Both the position numbers and the translations under genes were made by a program. A DNA stretch of 64,000 nucleotides from Bordetella petrii (GTDB lineage: Bacteria; Pseudomonadota; Gammaproteobacteria; Burkholderiales; Burkholderiaceae_B): positions 408,285 through 472,284 of the forward strand of contig NZ_JAFMZZ010000004.1 of NCBI RefSeq assembly GCF_017356245.1, written 5' to 3'. The notes beneath the pieces are model-generated. The model saw nothing but the letters and a program-made list of their open reading frames with translations, ran no database searches and was not told the origin of the DNA. This document shows, piece after piece, positions 34,068-42,752 of the stretch (its first letter is position 1; each line of letters begins with the position of its first letter).

Positions 34068-34879
34068 TCATGCAAAAAACCCCACTTCATTCCACGCCCC
34101 GCTCCGGCACCCAAAGCATCGAACGCGTTGTGGCCTTGCTGCGCGAACTGACTGTCTGCCGCAAGGGTGCTTCGTCCGCGCAGTTGGCGGCGCGCACGGG
34201 CATCGACCGCAGCACCGCGCATCGCATGCTGCAGTGCCTGGCCGCCGAAGACCTGCTGGCGTACGACGCCGACACGCGGCGCTATTCTTTCGGCCGGCTG
34301 GCCTACGACATTGGCATGGCCGCGGCCGAACGGCTGGACCTGCCGCAGCTGTGCAAGCCCGCGCTGGCACGCATTGCCGACGACACGGGCGATACCGTGT
34401 TCCTGATGGTGCGCAGCGGCGACGATGCGGTGTGCGCCGACCGCGCCATCGGGTCGTATCCCATCAAGACGTTCGTGGTGGATGTGGGCACGCGCCGCCC
34501 GCTGGGGGTGGGCGGCGGCAGCCTGGCGATGCTGAGCGCGCTGCCGGACGACGTGGCGGAGCTGGTGCTGGGCCACAACGCGCAACGCATCGCCACTTAT
34601 GAAGGCATGAGCGTGGACCGGGTGCGCGCCCTGCGGGCCAAGGCACGCAAGGCGGGCTATGTGGCGATGGACGTCGTGGCAGTGCCGGGCGCGCGCACGG
34701 TCAGCGTGGCGATTCTGACGGCGGCGGGCCGGCCGGTGGCCGCGCTGAGCGTCACCGCTATCGCGCTGCGGATGACGCCGGCGCGGGAAAAGGAATTGGC
34801 CAAGATATTGCAGCGCGAGGCAAGCGAGCTGGGCAAACTGCTGGACCAGCGGGTGGCGCGCGGGGACCGGGGGGATTGA
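34064..34879 (+). CDS. IclR-family transcriptional regulator
   Basis: A 271-residue IclR regulator: winged helix SIERVVALLRELTVCRKGASSAQLAARTGIDRSTAHRMLQCLAAEDLL and a C-terminal effector domain with GDTVFLMVRSGDDAVCADRAIGSYPIKTFVVDVGTRRPLGVGGGSLAMLSALP. Divergent from the Bug-headed operon, which it presumably controls according to a carboxylate effector. A second ATG at 34070 is possible as start. Confidence 0.9.
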   Translation: MIMQKTPLHSTPRSGTQSIERVVALLRELTVCRKGASSAQLAARTGIDRSTAHRMLQCLAAEDLLAYDADTRRYSFGRLAYDIGMAAAERLDLPQLCKPALARIADDTGDTVFLMVRSGDDAVCADRAIGSYPIKTFVVDVGTRRPLGVGGGSLAMLSALPDDVAELVLGHNAQRIATYEGMSVDRVRALRAKARKAGYVAMDVVAVPGARTVSVAILTAAGRPVAALSVTAIALRMTPAREKELAKILQREASELGKLLDQRVARGDRGD

Positions 34880-34892
34880 AGCTTGGCAAGCA

Positions 34893-34985
34893 GGCGCCTG
34901 ACTCTCGGAGGGCGTCAGACATCGAGGGGTGCGACGGCTGTCTCAAGCAGTGCGGTGTCTGACACCCTTTGGGAGTCAGACACCT
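34893..34985. repeat. Dispersed paired-hairpin repeat, copy 1
   Basis: Two imperfect hairpins of the GTGTCTGACNCCC/GGGNGTCAGACAC type are separated by about 35 bases, lying between the convergent IclR and PhyH genes. The first hairpin is the most decayed of the set. The place suggests a bidirectional terminator. Four other copies occur in the window. Confidence 0.8.
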
Positions 34986-35035
34986 GTCTCCTGGCTTTCT
35001 GAGACACCTGTGCTGCACCTGCGCGCTTTTGCCGC

Positions 35036-35800
35036 TCAGGCCAGCGGCACTCCCGGCGATGAGGCTGAGCGCGTGCCCGGCAAGGGCGTACAGCTCTGCG
35101 GATAGTAGGTGTGCACCAGCGACAGTTTTACCTGCTGGCTGCTGTTCTGCCGCGCGGCGTGCAGGGTGCGGCAGTGGAAGAACACGACGTCGCCGGGTTG
35201 CAGGTCGGGGCATACGGCGCGGTCGATCCATGGCTGGTTTTCGGGCAAATCGGCGTGGAAGAATTTCTTGTCGTCGAATTGCGCGGCCGAAAACGATTGC
35301 GCGTGCGAACCGGGAATGAAGAACAGTCCGCCGTTGTCGGCGGTTTCGTGCCCCAGCGCCAGCCAGGTGGAAACCAGGTCGTCGTCGCTGAACGACCAGT
35401 AGCGGATGTCCTGGTGCCAGCCGGTCAGGCTGCCGTAGGCGGGATGTTTGGTCATCACGCAGTTGTGGTGCACGGTGGACAGCACCGGCGTGTCGGCGAA
35501 GTAGGCGCGCATCCAGGCGCCTACCTCGGACGAGGTGGCCCAGGCCTGGAACAACGGGCCGCGCCCGTAGGCGCCCAGCAGCCGGCGCACGGTGGATCCG
35601 CCCTGCGCCTGGCGCGATGCGGGCGCGCCGGGGTATTGCAGGTCGGCTTCGTATTCAATCGGCCCGACTTGCCGGGCCAGGTCTTGTTCGGCCTGGCCGC
35701 GCAGCGCGGCCACCGTGGCGGGCGCGGCGAACTGGCGGGCCACCACGAAGCCCTGCTCGCGCAGTGTGGCCACCTGCTCGGCCACGGATGATGCAGACAT
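35036..35800 (-). CDS. Phytanoyl-CoA dioxygenase (PhyH)-family protein
   Basis: A 254-residue Fe(II)/2-oxoglutarate oxygenase. The metal site shows as H-x-D in LTGWHQDIRYW and a distal His in VVFFHCRTLHAARQNSS; GGLFFIPGSHAQSF is the PhyH-typical strand. Members hydroxylate small hydrophobic or amino-acid-like compounds; the substrate is unknown. It stands alone, with a hairpin repeat on its 3' side and a membrane protein gene upstream in the same direction. Confidence 0.87.
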   Translation of the reverse strand: MSASSVAEQVATLREQGFVVARQFAAPATVAALRGQAEQDLARQVGPIEYEADLQYPGAPASRQAQGGSTVRRLLGAYGRGPLFQAWATSSEVGAWMRAYFADTPVLSTVHHNCVMTKHPAYGSLTGWHQDIRYWSFSDDDLVSTWLALGHETADNGGLFFIPGSHAQSFSAAQFDDKKFFHADLPENQPWIDRAVCPDLQPGDVVFFHCRTLHAARQNSSQQVKLSLVHTYYPQSCTPLPGTRSASSPGVPLA

Positions 35801-35877
35801 TCTGAACCTCGAACGAATAAAAGCCAGACCATGCCCAGCTTACCGCGCCCGGCCGTTGGCGGCGCGCGGGCCTGGGC

Positions 35878-36981
35878 CTAGTCGCCGCGCGGCTCGGCGG
35901 CGGCCTCCAGCCGCGCGGCGTCGCGTTCGCGCTCGACATTGCGCACCCACTCGCGCCACACGGCCACCAGCAGGGCCATCAGCACCGGCCCGACGAACAA
36001 ACCCACGATGCCCATGGTCTTGACGCCGCCGATCAGGCCGAAGAAGGTGGGCAGGAACGGCAGCTTGACCGGCCCGCCTACCAGCCGCGGGCGCAGGGTC
36101 TTGTCGACGATGAACAATTCGATGGTGCCCCAGGCCAGCAGCGCCAGGCCCGCCACCAAGTGGCCCGAACCGATCAGGTACAGCGACACCAGGGTGAACG
36201 ACAGCGGCGCGCCGCCCGGAATCAGCGCCATGAAGCCGGTGACCACGCCCAGCAGCACCGGCGAAGGCACGCCGGCCAGCCAGTAGGCCACGCCCAGCAC
36301 CACGCCCTCGCCCACGGCGATCAGGCTCATGCCGGTAACGGTAGAGCCCACCGTGGCCGGCACCACCCGCGAAAAGCGCTGCCAGCGCGTGGGCAGGATG
36401 CGCTCGCCCAGCACGTCGAGCTGGGCGATCATGCGGTCGCCGTCTTTATAGACAAAGAACAGGGTGATCAGCATGAACACCACGTTCAGCACCAGCTGGA
36501 ACACGTTGCCGGTGGCCGACAGCACCATGCGGTAGATGTTGCCCAGGTGCTCGCCGCTGACCATTTCCACCAGGGCGCCCAGGGCGTGCGGCTCGCCCAG
36601 ATAGGTTTGCCAGTACACGGCCAGGCGCGGCCCCACGGCGGGCAGCGAGGAAATCCAGTCGGGCACCGCCATGCCGTGGCGGTTGGCGGCCAGCGCCCAG
36701 GCGAAGAAGTTGCTGGCTTCCTGCACCGCGTACGACAGCGCCAGCGTCAGCGGCACGATCAGCACCAGGATGACGCCCACCAGCGCCACGGTGGCGGCCA
36801 GGGCGGTGCGGCCGCCGCACTTGCCGACAATGCGCTGGAACAGCGGCCAGGTGGCCAGGCCGATGATCAGCGCCGCCAGGGCGGGAACCAGGAATCCGCT
36901 AAGAAAATAGGCGCCCGCCAGCAGCACCAGCAGCAGTAGCCAGCGGGCGATCAGGTACGCGGGTAGGACGGGCTGATGCAT
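35878..36981 (-). CDS. AI-2E/YdiK-family membrane transporter
   Basis: A 367-residue membrane protein with about seven helices and the family pattern: LLLVLLAGAYFLSGFLVPALAALIIGLATWPLF, the long amphipathic central part, GVASPVLLGVVTGFMALIPGGAPL-like segment and the C-terminal FFGLIGGVKTMGIVGLFVGPVLMALLVAVWREW. The family is named for an AI-2 exporter, but most members have unproven substrates. It ends in a polar, charged tail. Confidence 0.88.
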   Translation of the reverse strand: MHQPVLPAYLIARWLLLLVLLAGAYFLSGFLVPALAALIIGLATWPLFQRIVGKCGGRTALAATVALVGVILVLIVPLTLALSYAVQEASNFFAWALAANRHGMAVPDWISSLPAVGPRLAVYWQTYLGEPHALGALVEMVSGEHLGNIYRMVLSATGNVFQLVLNVVFMLITLFFVYKDGDRMIAQLDVLGERILPTRWQRFSRVVPATVGSTVTGMSLIAVGEGVVLGVAYWLAGVPSPVLLGVVTGFMALIPGGAPLSFTLVSLYLIGSGHLVAGLALLAWGTIELFIVDKTLRPRLVGGPVKLPFLPTFFGLIGGVKTMGIVGLFVGPVLMALLVAVWREWVRNVERERDAARLEAAAEPRGD

Positions 36982-37070
36982 GGGGCGGGAAACGGGGGGT
37001 GCGTGGACGCGACGCCCAAATATACAGTACGGAATTCACCCCCCGCCCCGGCCGCCGCGCCGGCGCGGTT

Positions 37071-38084
37071 TTACAGCACGTACTCGGCCTCGATCGCCAC
37101 GCCGCGCCGGGTGGCCCGCTCGGCCGCCGGGGTAAGCTCGGCTTTCTCGACGCCGGCGCAGCCTTCGCTGCCGTCGCCGCCGCTGAGCAGCGGGCAGCGC
37201 GCGAACAGCTCGGCAACCCAGTCGGAAAACACCCGCACCTTGGGCGACAGCTGCCGGCTTTGCGGATACAGCAGCGAGATCGGCACCGGGCGCGGTTTCC
37301 ATTGCGGCAGCACTTCGATCAGTTCGCCGGCCTGCAGGTGCGGCAGCGCCATGAAGCGGGCCGTCTGCACCAGGCCGAAGCCCTGCAGGGCGCAGGCCAG
37401 GTGGGCGCTCCAGTCGTTGACCGATACGCAGCCCGGCACGTCGATTTCGCGGGTCTTGCCGTCGATGACGAAATCCCAGTTGCAGTTGCGCCCGGAACGG
37501 CTGGAAAAGTAATGCACCGCGTAATGGCTGTTCAGGTCGTCCAGCGTGTGGGGCATGCCCTGCCGCTCAAGGTAGGACGGCGCCGCGCAGGTCAGCACCT
37601 GGAACGTGCCGATGCGGCGCGCCACCAGGCTGGAGTCTTCCAGTTCGCCGCCGCGGATCACGCAATCGACGGCTTCCTGCACCATGTCGACCCGGCGGTC
37701 GCCCATGCCGAGCACCAGCTCGACGTCGGGATAGCGGGTGTGGAACTCGCACAACGCGGGGATCAGGATCAGGCGGCCGATGCTGGCCGGCACGTCGATG
37801 CGCAGCTTGCCCTTGGGCCGCAGCGCCGCTTCCTGGAAGCAGGCTTCGGTTTCTTCGACTTCGGCCAGGATGCGGGTGCTGTGCTCGTAATAGGCGGCGC
37901 CGTCGGGCGTGAGGCTGATGCGGCGCGTGGTGCGGTTGAGCAGGCGCACGCCCAGGCGGCGCTCGAGATTCTGGACGGCGGTGGTGACGGTGGTGCGGGG
38001 CAACGCCAGGCTGTCGGCGGCCCGGGTGAAGCTGTTGGCGTCGACAACGCGCACGAAGACCTGCATGGCTTGAAAGCGGTCCAT
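37071..38084 (-). CDS. LysR-family regulator divergent from the efflux operon
   Basis: A 337-residue LysR protein of the CrgA-like group: MDRFQAMQVFVRVVDANSFTRAADSLALPRTTVTTAVQNLERRLG, then the substrate domain (GKLRIDVPASIGRLILIPALCEFHTRYPDVELVLGMGDRRVDMVQEAVDCVIRGG). A C-terminal tail of about 35 residues is longer than usual. It faces the MexEF-OprN-type operon across 257 bases and is the best candidate regulator for it, as MexT is for mexEF-oprN in Pseudomonas, though it is not a close MexT relative by eye. Confidence 0.87.
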   Translation of the reverse strand: MDRFQAMQVFVRVVDANSFTRAADSLALPRTTVTTAVQNLERRLGVRLLNRTTRRISLTPDGAAYYEHSTRILAEVEETEACFQEAALRPKGKLRIDVPASIGRLILIPALCEFHTRYPDVELVLGMGDRRVDMVQEAVDCVIRGGELEDSSLVARRIGTFQVLTCAAPSYLERQGMPHTLDDLNSHYAVHYFSSRSGRNCNWDFVIDGKTREIDVPGCVSVNDWSAHLACALQGFGLVQTARFMALPHLQAGELIEVLPQWKPRPVPISLLYPQSRQLSPKVRVFSDWVAELFARCPLLSGGDGSEGCAGVEKAELTPAAERATRRGVAIEAEYVL

Positions 38085-38341
38085 GGTCGTGTCCTGGATG
38101 GCAATAAATGAAATGAGTGCGCTCAGCATACCGCGCTTTGCGCCGCTATTGTTCGTCCGGTTCGACTAGTGTTGACGATCCAGCAATGTTTATCCCCTGG
38201 TGGAAAACATTCAAAATGCAATCGTCTTGAATTGACCGATAGCCTCAGACCAACGCCCCGCGCTGGTCCCTGCCCCCGCGGGACGCCTGCTTCCCCGCCG
38301 CCCTTGGTCATTCGTCCCCATATTATGTTCAAGGAAACACC

Positions 38342-39535
38342 ATGACTGTTTCGCGCCAACGCATTGTATTGCTGGCGGTTTTCGCGGCCCTGATCGCCGC
38401 CGGCGGCAGCTACACCCTGCTGCGCGGCCCGGCCGGCGGCGGCGCGGCCCAGGCCCAGTCGGCCCCGGCCGCCCCCGCCGTGGACGTGGCGCCCGCCCTG
38501 GGCAAGACCATTGTCGACTGGCAGGATTATTCCGGCCGGCTGGAAGCCATTGACCGGGTCGACATCCGCCCGCTGGTATCGGGCACGCTGACCGCCGTGC
38601 ACTTCCAGGACGGCAGCCTGGTGAACAAGGGCGACCCCCTGTTCACCATCGACCCCCGCCCCTACGCGGCCGAAGTGGACCGCGCTGCCGCCCAACTGGC
38701 CGCCACCCGCGCGCGGGTGGCCTTCACGGCGTCGGAACTGGCGCGCGGCAAGCGGCTGCTGGCCGAAAACGCCATCGCCCGCCGCGATTTCGAGTCCAAG
38801 CGCAACGACGCGCGCGAAGCCGCCGCCAACCTGCAGGCGGCCGAGGCCGCGCTGGACGCGGCCAAGCTGAACCTGGGCTACACCGAGATCGTGGCGCCGG
38901 TGGCCGGCCGCGTGTCGCGCGCCGAGATCACCGAGGGCAACGTGGTGGCCGCGGGCGCCAGCTCGGTGCCGCTGACCACCCTGGTGTCGGTGTCGCAAAT
39001 GTACGCGGCCTTCGATGTGGACGAGCAGGCCTACCTGAAGTATGTCAGCCCGGCCCGCGCCGCGGGCGTATCGGTGCCGGTGCAGCTGGGCCTGGCCAAC
39101 GAAGCGGGCTATTCGCGTGAAGGCGTGGTGAAGTCGGTGGACAACCGCATCGACACCTCGTCGGGCACGATCCGCGTGCGCGCCGTGTTCAACAACCCCG
39201 ACGGCCTGCTGGTGCCGGGCATGTACGCCCGCATCCGCCTGGGCGGCACCCAGCCGCGCGAGGCGGTGCTGGTGGAAGAACGCGCCATCGGCACCGACCA
39301 GGACAAGCGCTTCGTGCTGGTGGTGGACGACGCCAACAAGACCGCGTACCGCCAGGTGTCGCTGGGCGCCAGCCGGGGCAACCTGCGCGTCATCACCAGC
39401 GGCCTGAAGGCCGGCGAGCGCATCGTCGTCAACGGCCTGCAGCGCGTGCGCCCGGGCGACACGGTGGCGCCCAACCTGGTGTCGATGGACACGCCGGCGG
39501 CCGCCGTGCAAACCGCCGCGGCCAGCCTGAACTAA
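38342..39535 (+). CDS. mexE: RND efflux periplasmic adaptor (MexE-like)
   Basis: A 397-residue membrane fusion protein: N-terminal signal/anchor helix (about 8-28), lipoyl half-motifs VDIRPLVSGTLTAVHFQDGSLVNKGDPLFTIDPRPY and LNLGYTEIVAPVAGRVSRAEITEGNVV flanking an alpha-hairpin (ELARGKRLLAENAIARRDFESKRND), and a beta-barrel domain. It links the RND pump and the outer-membrane channel. The pump gene follows after 16 bases. Confidence 0.9.
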   Translation: MTVSRQRIVLLAVFAALIAAGGSYTLLRGPAGGGAAQAQSAPAAPAVDVAPALGKTIVDWQDYSGRLEAIDRVDIRPLVSGTLTAVHFQDGSLVNKGDPLFTIDPRPYAAEVDRAAAQLAATRARVAFTASELARGKRLLAENAIARRDFESKRNDAREAAANLQAAEAALDAAKLNLGYTEIVAPVAGRVSRAEITEGNVVAAGASSVPLTTLVSVSQMYAAFDVDEQAYLKYVSPARAAGVSVPVQLGLANEAGYSREGVVKSVDNRIDTSSGTIRVRAVFNNPDGLLVPGMYARIRLGGTQPREAVLVEERAIGTDQDKRFVLVVDDANKTAYRQVSLGASRGNLRVITSGLKAGERIVVNGLQRVRPGDTVAPNLVSMDTPAAAVQTAAASLN

Positions 39536-39551
39536 GCGATCGGAAGCAAGC

Positions 39552-42500
39552 ATGAATATCTCGAAATTCTTCATCGACCGGCCGATCTTCGCGGGCGTGC
39601 TGTCGGTGATCGTGCTGCTGGCGGGCCTGTTGGCCATGTTCCAGCTGCCGATCTCCGAGTACCCCGAAGTGGTACCGCCTTCGGTGGTGGTGCGGGCACA
39701 ATACCCCGGCGCCAACCCCAAGGTCATTGCCGCCACGGTGGCCTCGCCGCTGGAAGAGTCCATCAACGGCGTCGAAGACATGCTGTACATGCAGTCGCAG
39801 GCCAACAGCGACGGCAACCTGGCGGTCACCGTGTACTTCAAGCTGGGCGTCGACCCCGACAAGGCCCAGCAGCTGGTGCAGAACCGCGTGTCGCAGGCGC
39901 TGCCGCGCCTGCCGCCCGACGTGCAGCGCCTGGGCGTGACCACCACCAAAAGCTCGCCCACCCTGACGCTGGTGGTGCACCTGATCTCGCCCGACGACCG
40001 CTACGACATCACCTACCTGCGCAACTACGCGGTCCTGAACGTCAAAGACCGCCTGGCGCGCATCGGCGGCGTGGGCGAAGTGCAGATCTGGGGCTCGGGC
40101 AGCTACTCGATGCGCGTGTGGCTGGATCCGCAGAAGGTGGCGCAGCGCGGCCTGACGGCATCCGACGTGGTCAACGCGATACGCGAGCAGAACGTGCAGG
40201 TGGCGGCCGGCGTGATCGGCGCGTCGCCCACGCAGGGCGATGTGCCGATGCAGTTCTCGGTAAACGCCCAGGGCCGCCTGCAGAACGAAACCGAGTTCGG
40301 CAACATCATCCTGAAGTCGTCGCCCGACGGCGCCGTGACGCGGCTGTCGGACGTGGCCCGCATCGAGCTGGGCGCGCAGGAATACGGCCTGCGCTCGCTG
40401 CTGAACAACAAGCCGGCCATCGGCATGGGCATCATGCAGTCGCCCGGCGCCAATGCGCTGGACGTGTCGTCCCAGGTGCGCGACACCATGAAGGAACTGT
40501 CGGCCGACTTCCCGCCCGGGGTGGAATACCGCATTGAATACGACCCCACGCAGTTCGTGCGGTCGAGCATCAAGGCGGTGATCTCGACGCTGCTGGAAGC
40601 CATTGCGCTGGTGGTGCTGGTGGTGATCGTGTTCCTGCAGACCTGGCGCGCCTCGATCATTCCGCTGCTGGCGGTGCCGGTGTCCATTGTGGGCACGTTC
40701 TCGCTGCTGCTGCTGTTCGGCTATTCGATCAATGCGCTGTCGCTGTTCGGCATGGTGCTGGCCATCGGCATTGTGGTCGACGACGCGATCGTGGTGGTGG
40801 AAAACGTCGAGCGCAACATCGCGGCCGGGCTGACGCCGCGCGAAGCCACCTACCGCGCCATGCGCGAAGTCAGCGGGCCCATCATCGCCATTGCGCTGAC
40901 GCTGTGCGCGGTGTTCGTGCCGCTGGCCTTCATGACCGGGCTGTCGGGCCAGTTCTACAAGCAGTTCGCCATGACCATCGCCATCTCGACGGTGATCTCG
41001 GCCTTCAACTCGCTGACCCTGTCGCCGGCGCTATCGGCCCTGCTGCTCAAGGGCCACCACGACAAGCCCGACTGGCTGACGCGCGGCATGAACCGGGTGT
41101 TTGGCGGCTTTTTCAACTGGTTCAACCGCTTTTTCGGGCGGGCATCCGATTCGTACGCCATTGGCGTCACCGGCGTGATCCGCCGCAAGGGCGGCGCGAT
41201 GGCCGTGTACGCGGTGCTGCTGGCGGCCACGGTGGGCATTTCGTACCTGGTGCCGGGCGGGTTCGTGCCGGCGCAGGACAAGCAGTACCTGATCGGCTTT
41301 GCCCAGCTGCCCAACGGCGCCTCGCTGGACCGCACCGAAGACGTGATCCGCCGCATGTCGGACATCGCGCTGAAAGAACCCGGCGTGGAAAGCGCGATTG
41401 CCTTCCCGGGCCTGTCGATCAACGGCTTTACCAACAGCTCCAGCGCCGGCATCGTGTTCGTTACGCTGAAACCGTTCGAAGAACGCCACAGCGCGGCGCT
41501 GTCGGGCAATGCCATCACCGGCAGCCTGAATGCCAAGTTCGCCGGCATCAAGGACGCCTTCATCGCGGTGTTCCCGCCGCCGCCGGTGATGGGGCTGGGC
41601 ACCATGGGCGGCTTCAAGCTGCAGATCGAAGACCGCGCCGCGCTGGGCTACGCCGAGCTGGACAAGGCCACCCAGGCCTTCCTGGCCAAGGCGCGCCAGA
41701 CGCCCGAGCTGGGCCCCACGTTCTCGAACTACCAGATCAACGTGCCGCAGCTCGACGTCGACCTGGACCGCGTCAAGGCCAAGCAATTGGGCGTGCCGGT
41801 GACAGACGTGTTCGACACCCTGCAGATCTACCTGGGCTCGATGTACGTGAACGACTTCAACCGTTTCGGCCGCGTGTTCCAGGTGCGGGCCCAGGCCGAC
41901 GCGCCGTTCCGCGCCCACCCCGACGACATCCTGCAGCTGAAGACCCGCAGCGACACGGGCCAGATGGTGCCGCTGTCGGCGCTGGTGGACGTGAAGCAGA
42001 CCTTCGGCCCGGAAATGGTGGTTCGCTACAACGGCTACACGGCCGCCGACATCAACGGCGGCCCGGCGCCGGGCTATTCGTCTGACCAGGCGCAGGACGC
42101 GGCCGAACGCATCGCCGCCGAAACGCTGCCGCGCGGCGTGAAGTTCGAATGGACCGACCTGACCTACCAGCAGATTCTGGCGGGCAACGCCGGCATCTGG
42201 GTGTTCCCCATCAGCGTGCTGCTGGTGTTCCTGGTGCTGGCCGCGCTGTATGAAAGCCTGACGCTGCCGCTGGCGGTGATCCTGATCGTGCCGATGAGCA
42301 TTCTGGCGGCGCTGACCGGGGTATGGCTGACGGGCGGCGACAACAACATCTTCACGCAGATCGGCCTGATGGTGCTGGTGGGGCTGTCGGCCAAAAACGC
42401 GATCCTGATCGTGGAGTTCGCGCGCGAGCTGGAAATGCAGGGCAGCACGCCCCTGAAGGCGGCCATCGAGGCCAGCCGGTTGCGCCTGCGCCCGATTCTG

Positions 42501-42737
42501 ATGACCTCGATCGCATTCATCATGGGGGTGGTGCCGCTGGTGCTGTCCTCGGGCGCCGGCTCGGAAATGCGGCATGCCATGGGTGTGGCGGTGTTCTTCG
42601 GCATGCTGGGCGTGACGCTGTTCGGCCTATTCCTGACACCGGTGTTCTACGTACTGCTGCGGACCCTGAGCGCGCGCAAGCTGCACTCGGCCGCGCAACA
42701 CGAGGCGCCGGTCACCGCGCCGCATACCGGCCATTGA
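39552..42737 (+). CDS. mexF: RND multidrug efflux pump (MexF/BpeF type)
   Basis: A 1061-residue HAE1-family pump with twelve membrane helices and two large periplasmic loops. Similarity to MexF runs through the N-terminal half: FIDRPIFAGVLSVIVLLAGL, QLPISEYPEVVPPSVVVRAQYPGANPKVIA, DPDKAQQLVQNRVSQALPRLP and YDITYLRNYAVLNVKDRLARI. The proton relay Asp pair is in GIVVDDAIVVVENVERN. Substrates of this group include chloramphenicol, fluoroquinolones and trimethoprim; what this one exports is not known. It forms an operon with the adaptor and channel genes. Confidence 0.94.
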   Translation: MNISKFFIDRPIFAGVLSVIVLLAGLLAMFQLPISEYPEVVPPSVVVRAQYPGANPKVIAATVASPLEESINGVEDMLYMQSQANSDGNLAVTVYFKLGVDPDKAQQLVQNRVSQALPRLPPDVQRLGVTTTKSSPTLTLVVHLISPDDRYDITYLRNYAVLNVKDRLARIGGVGEVQIWGSGSYSMRVWLDPQKVAQRGLTASDVVNAIREQNVQVAAGVIGASPTQGDVPMQFSVNAQGRLQNETEFGNIILKSSPDGAVTRLSDVARIELGAQEYGLRSLLNNKPAIGMGIMQSPGANALDVSSQVRDTMKELSADFPPGVEYRIEYDPTQFVRSSIKAVISTLLEAIALVVLVVIVFLQTWRASIIPLLAVPVSIVGTFSLLLLFGYSINALSLFGMVLAIGIVVDDAIVVVENVERNIAAGLTPREATYRAMREVSGPIIAIALTLCAVFVPLAFMTGLSGQFYKQFAMTIAISTVISAFNSLTLSPALSALLLKGHHDKPDWLTRGMNRVFGGFFNWFNRFFGRASDSYAIGVTGVIRRKGGAMAVYAVLLAATVGISYLVPGGFVPAQDKQYLIGFAQLPNGASLDRTEDVIRRMSDIALKEPGVESAIAFPGLSINGFTNSSSAGIVFVTLKPFEERHSAALSGNAITGSLNAKFAGIKDAFIAVFPPPPVMGLGTMGGFKLQIEDRAALGYAELDKATQAFLAKARQTPELGPTFSNYQINVPQLDVDLDRVKAKQLGVPVTDVFDTLQIYLGSMYVNDFNRFGRVFQVRAQADAPFRAHPDDILQLKTRSDTGQMVPLSALVDVKQTFGPEMVVRYNGYTAADINGGPAPGYSSDQAQDAAERIAAETLPRGVKFEWTDLTYQQILAGNAGIWVFPISVLLVFLVLAALYESLTLPLAVILIVPMSILAALTGVWLTGGDNNIFTQIGLMVLVGLSAKNAILIVEFARELEMQGSTPLKAAIEASRLRLRPILMTSIAFIMGVVPLVLSSGAGSEMRHAMGVAVFFGMLGVTLFGLFLTPVFYVLLRTLSARKLHSAAQHEAPVTAPHTGH

Positions 42738-42752
42738 AGAGAAACATTGATC

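Noticed and set aside
41031..42575. 514-codon frame opposite the RND pump gene
   Set aside because: Histidine/glutamine-rich antisense shadow of a strongly conserved gene.
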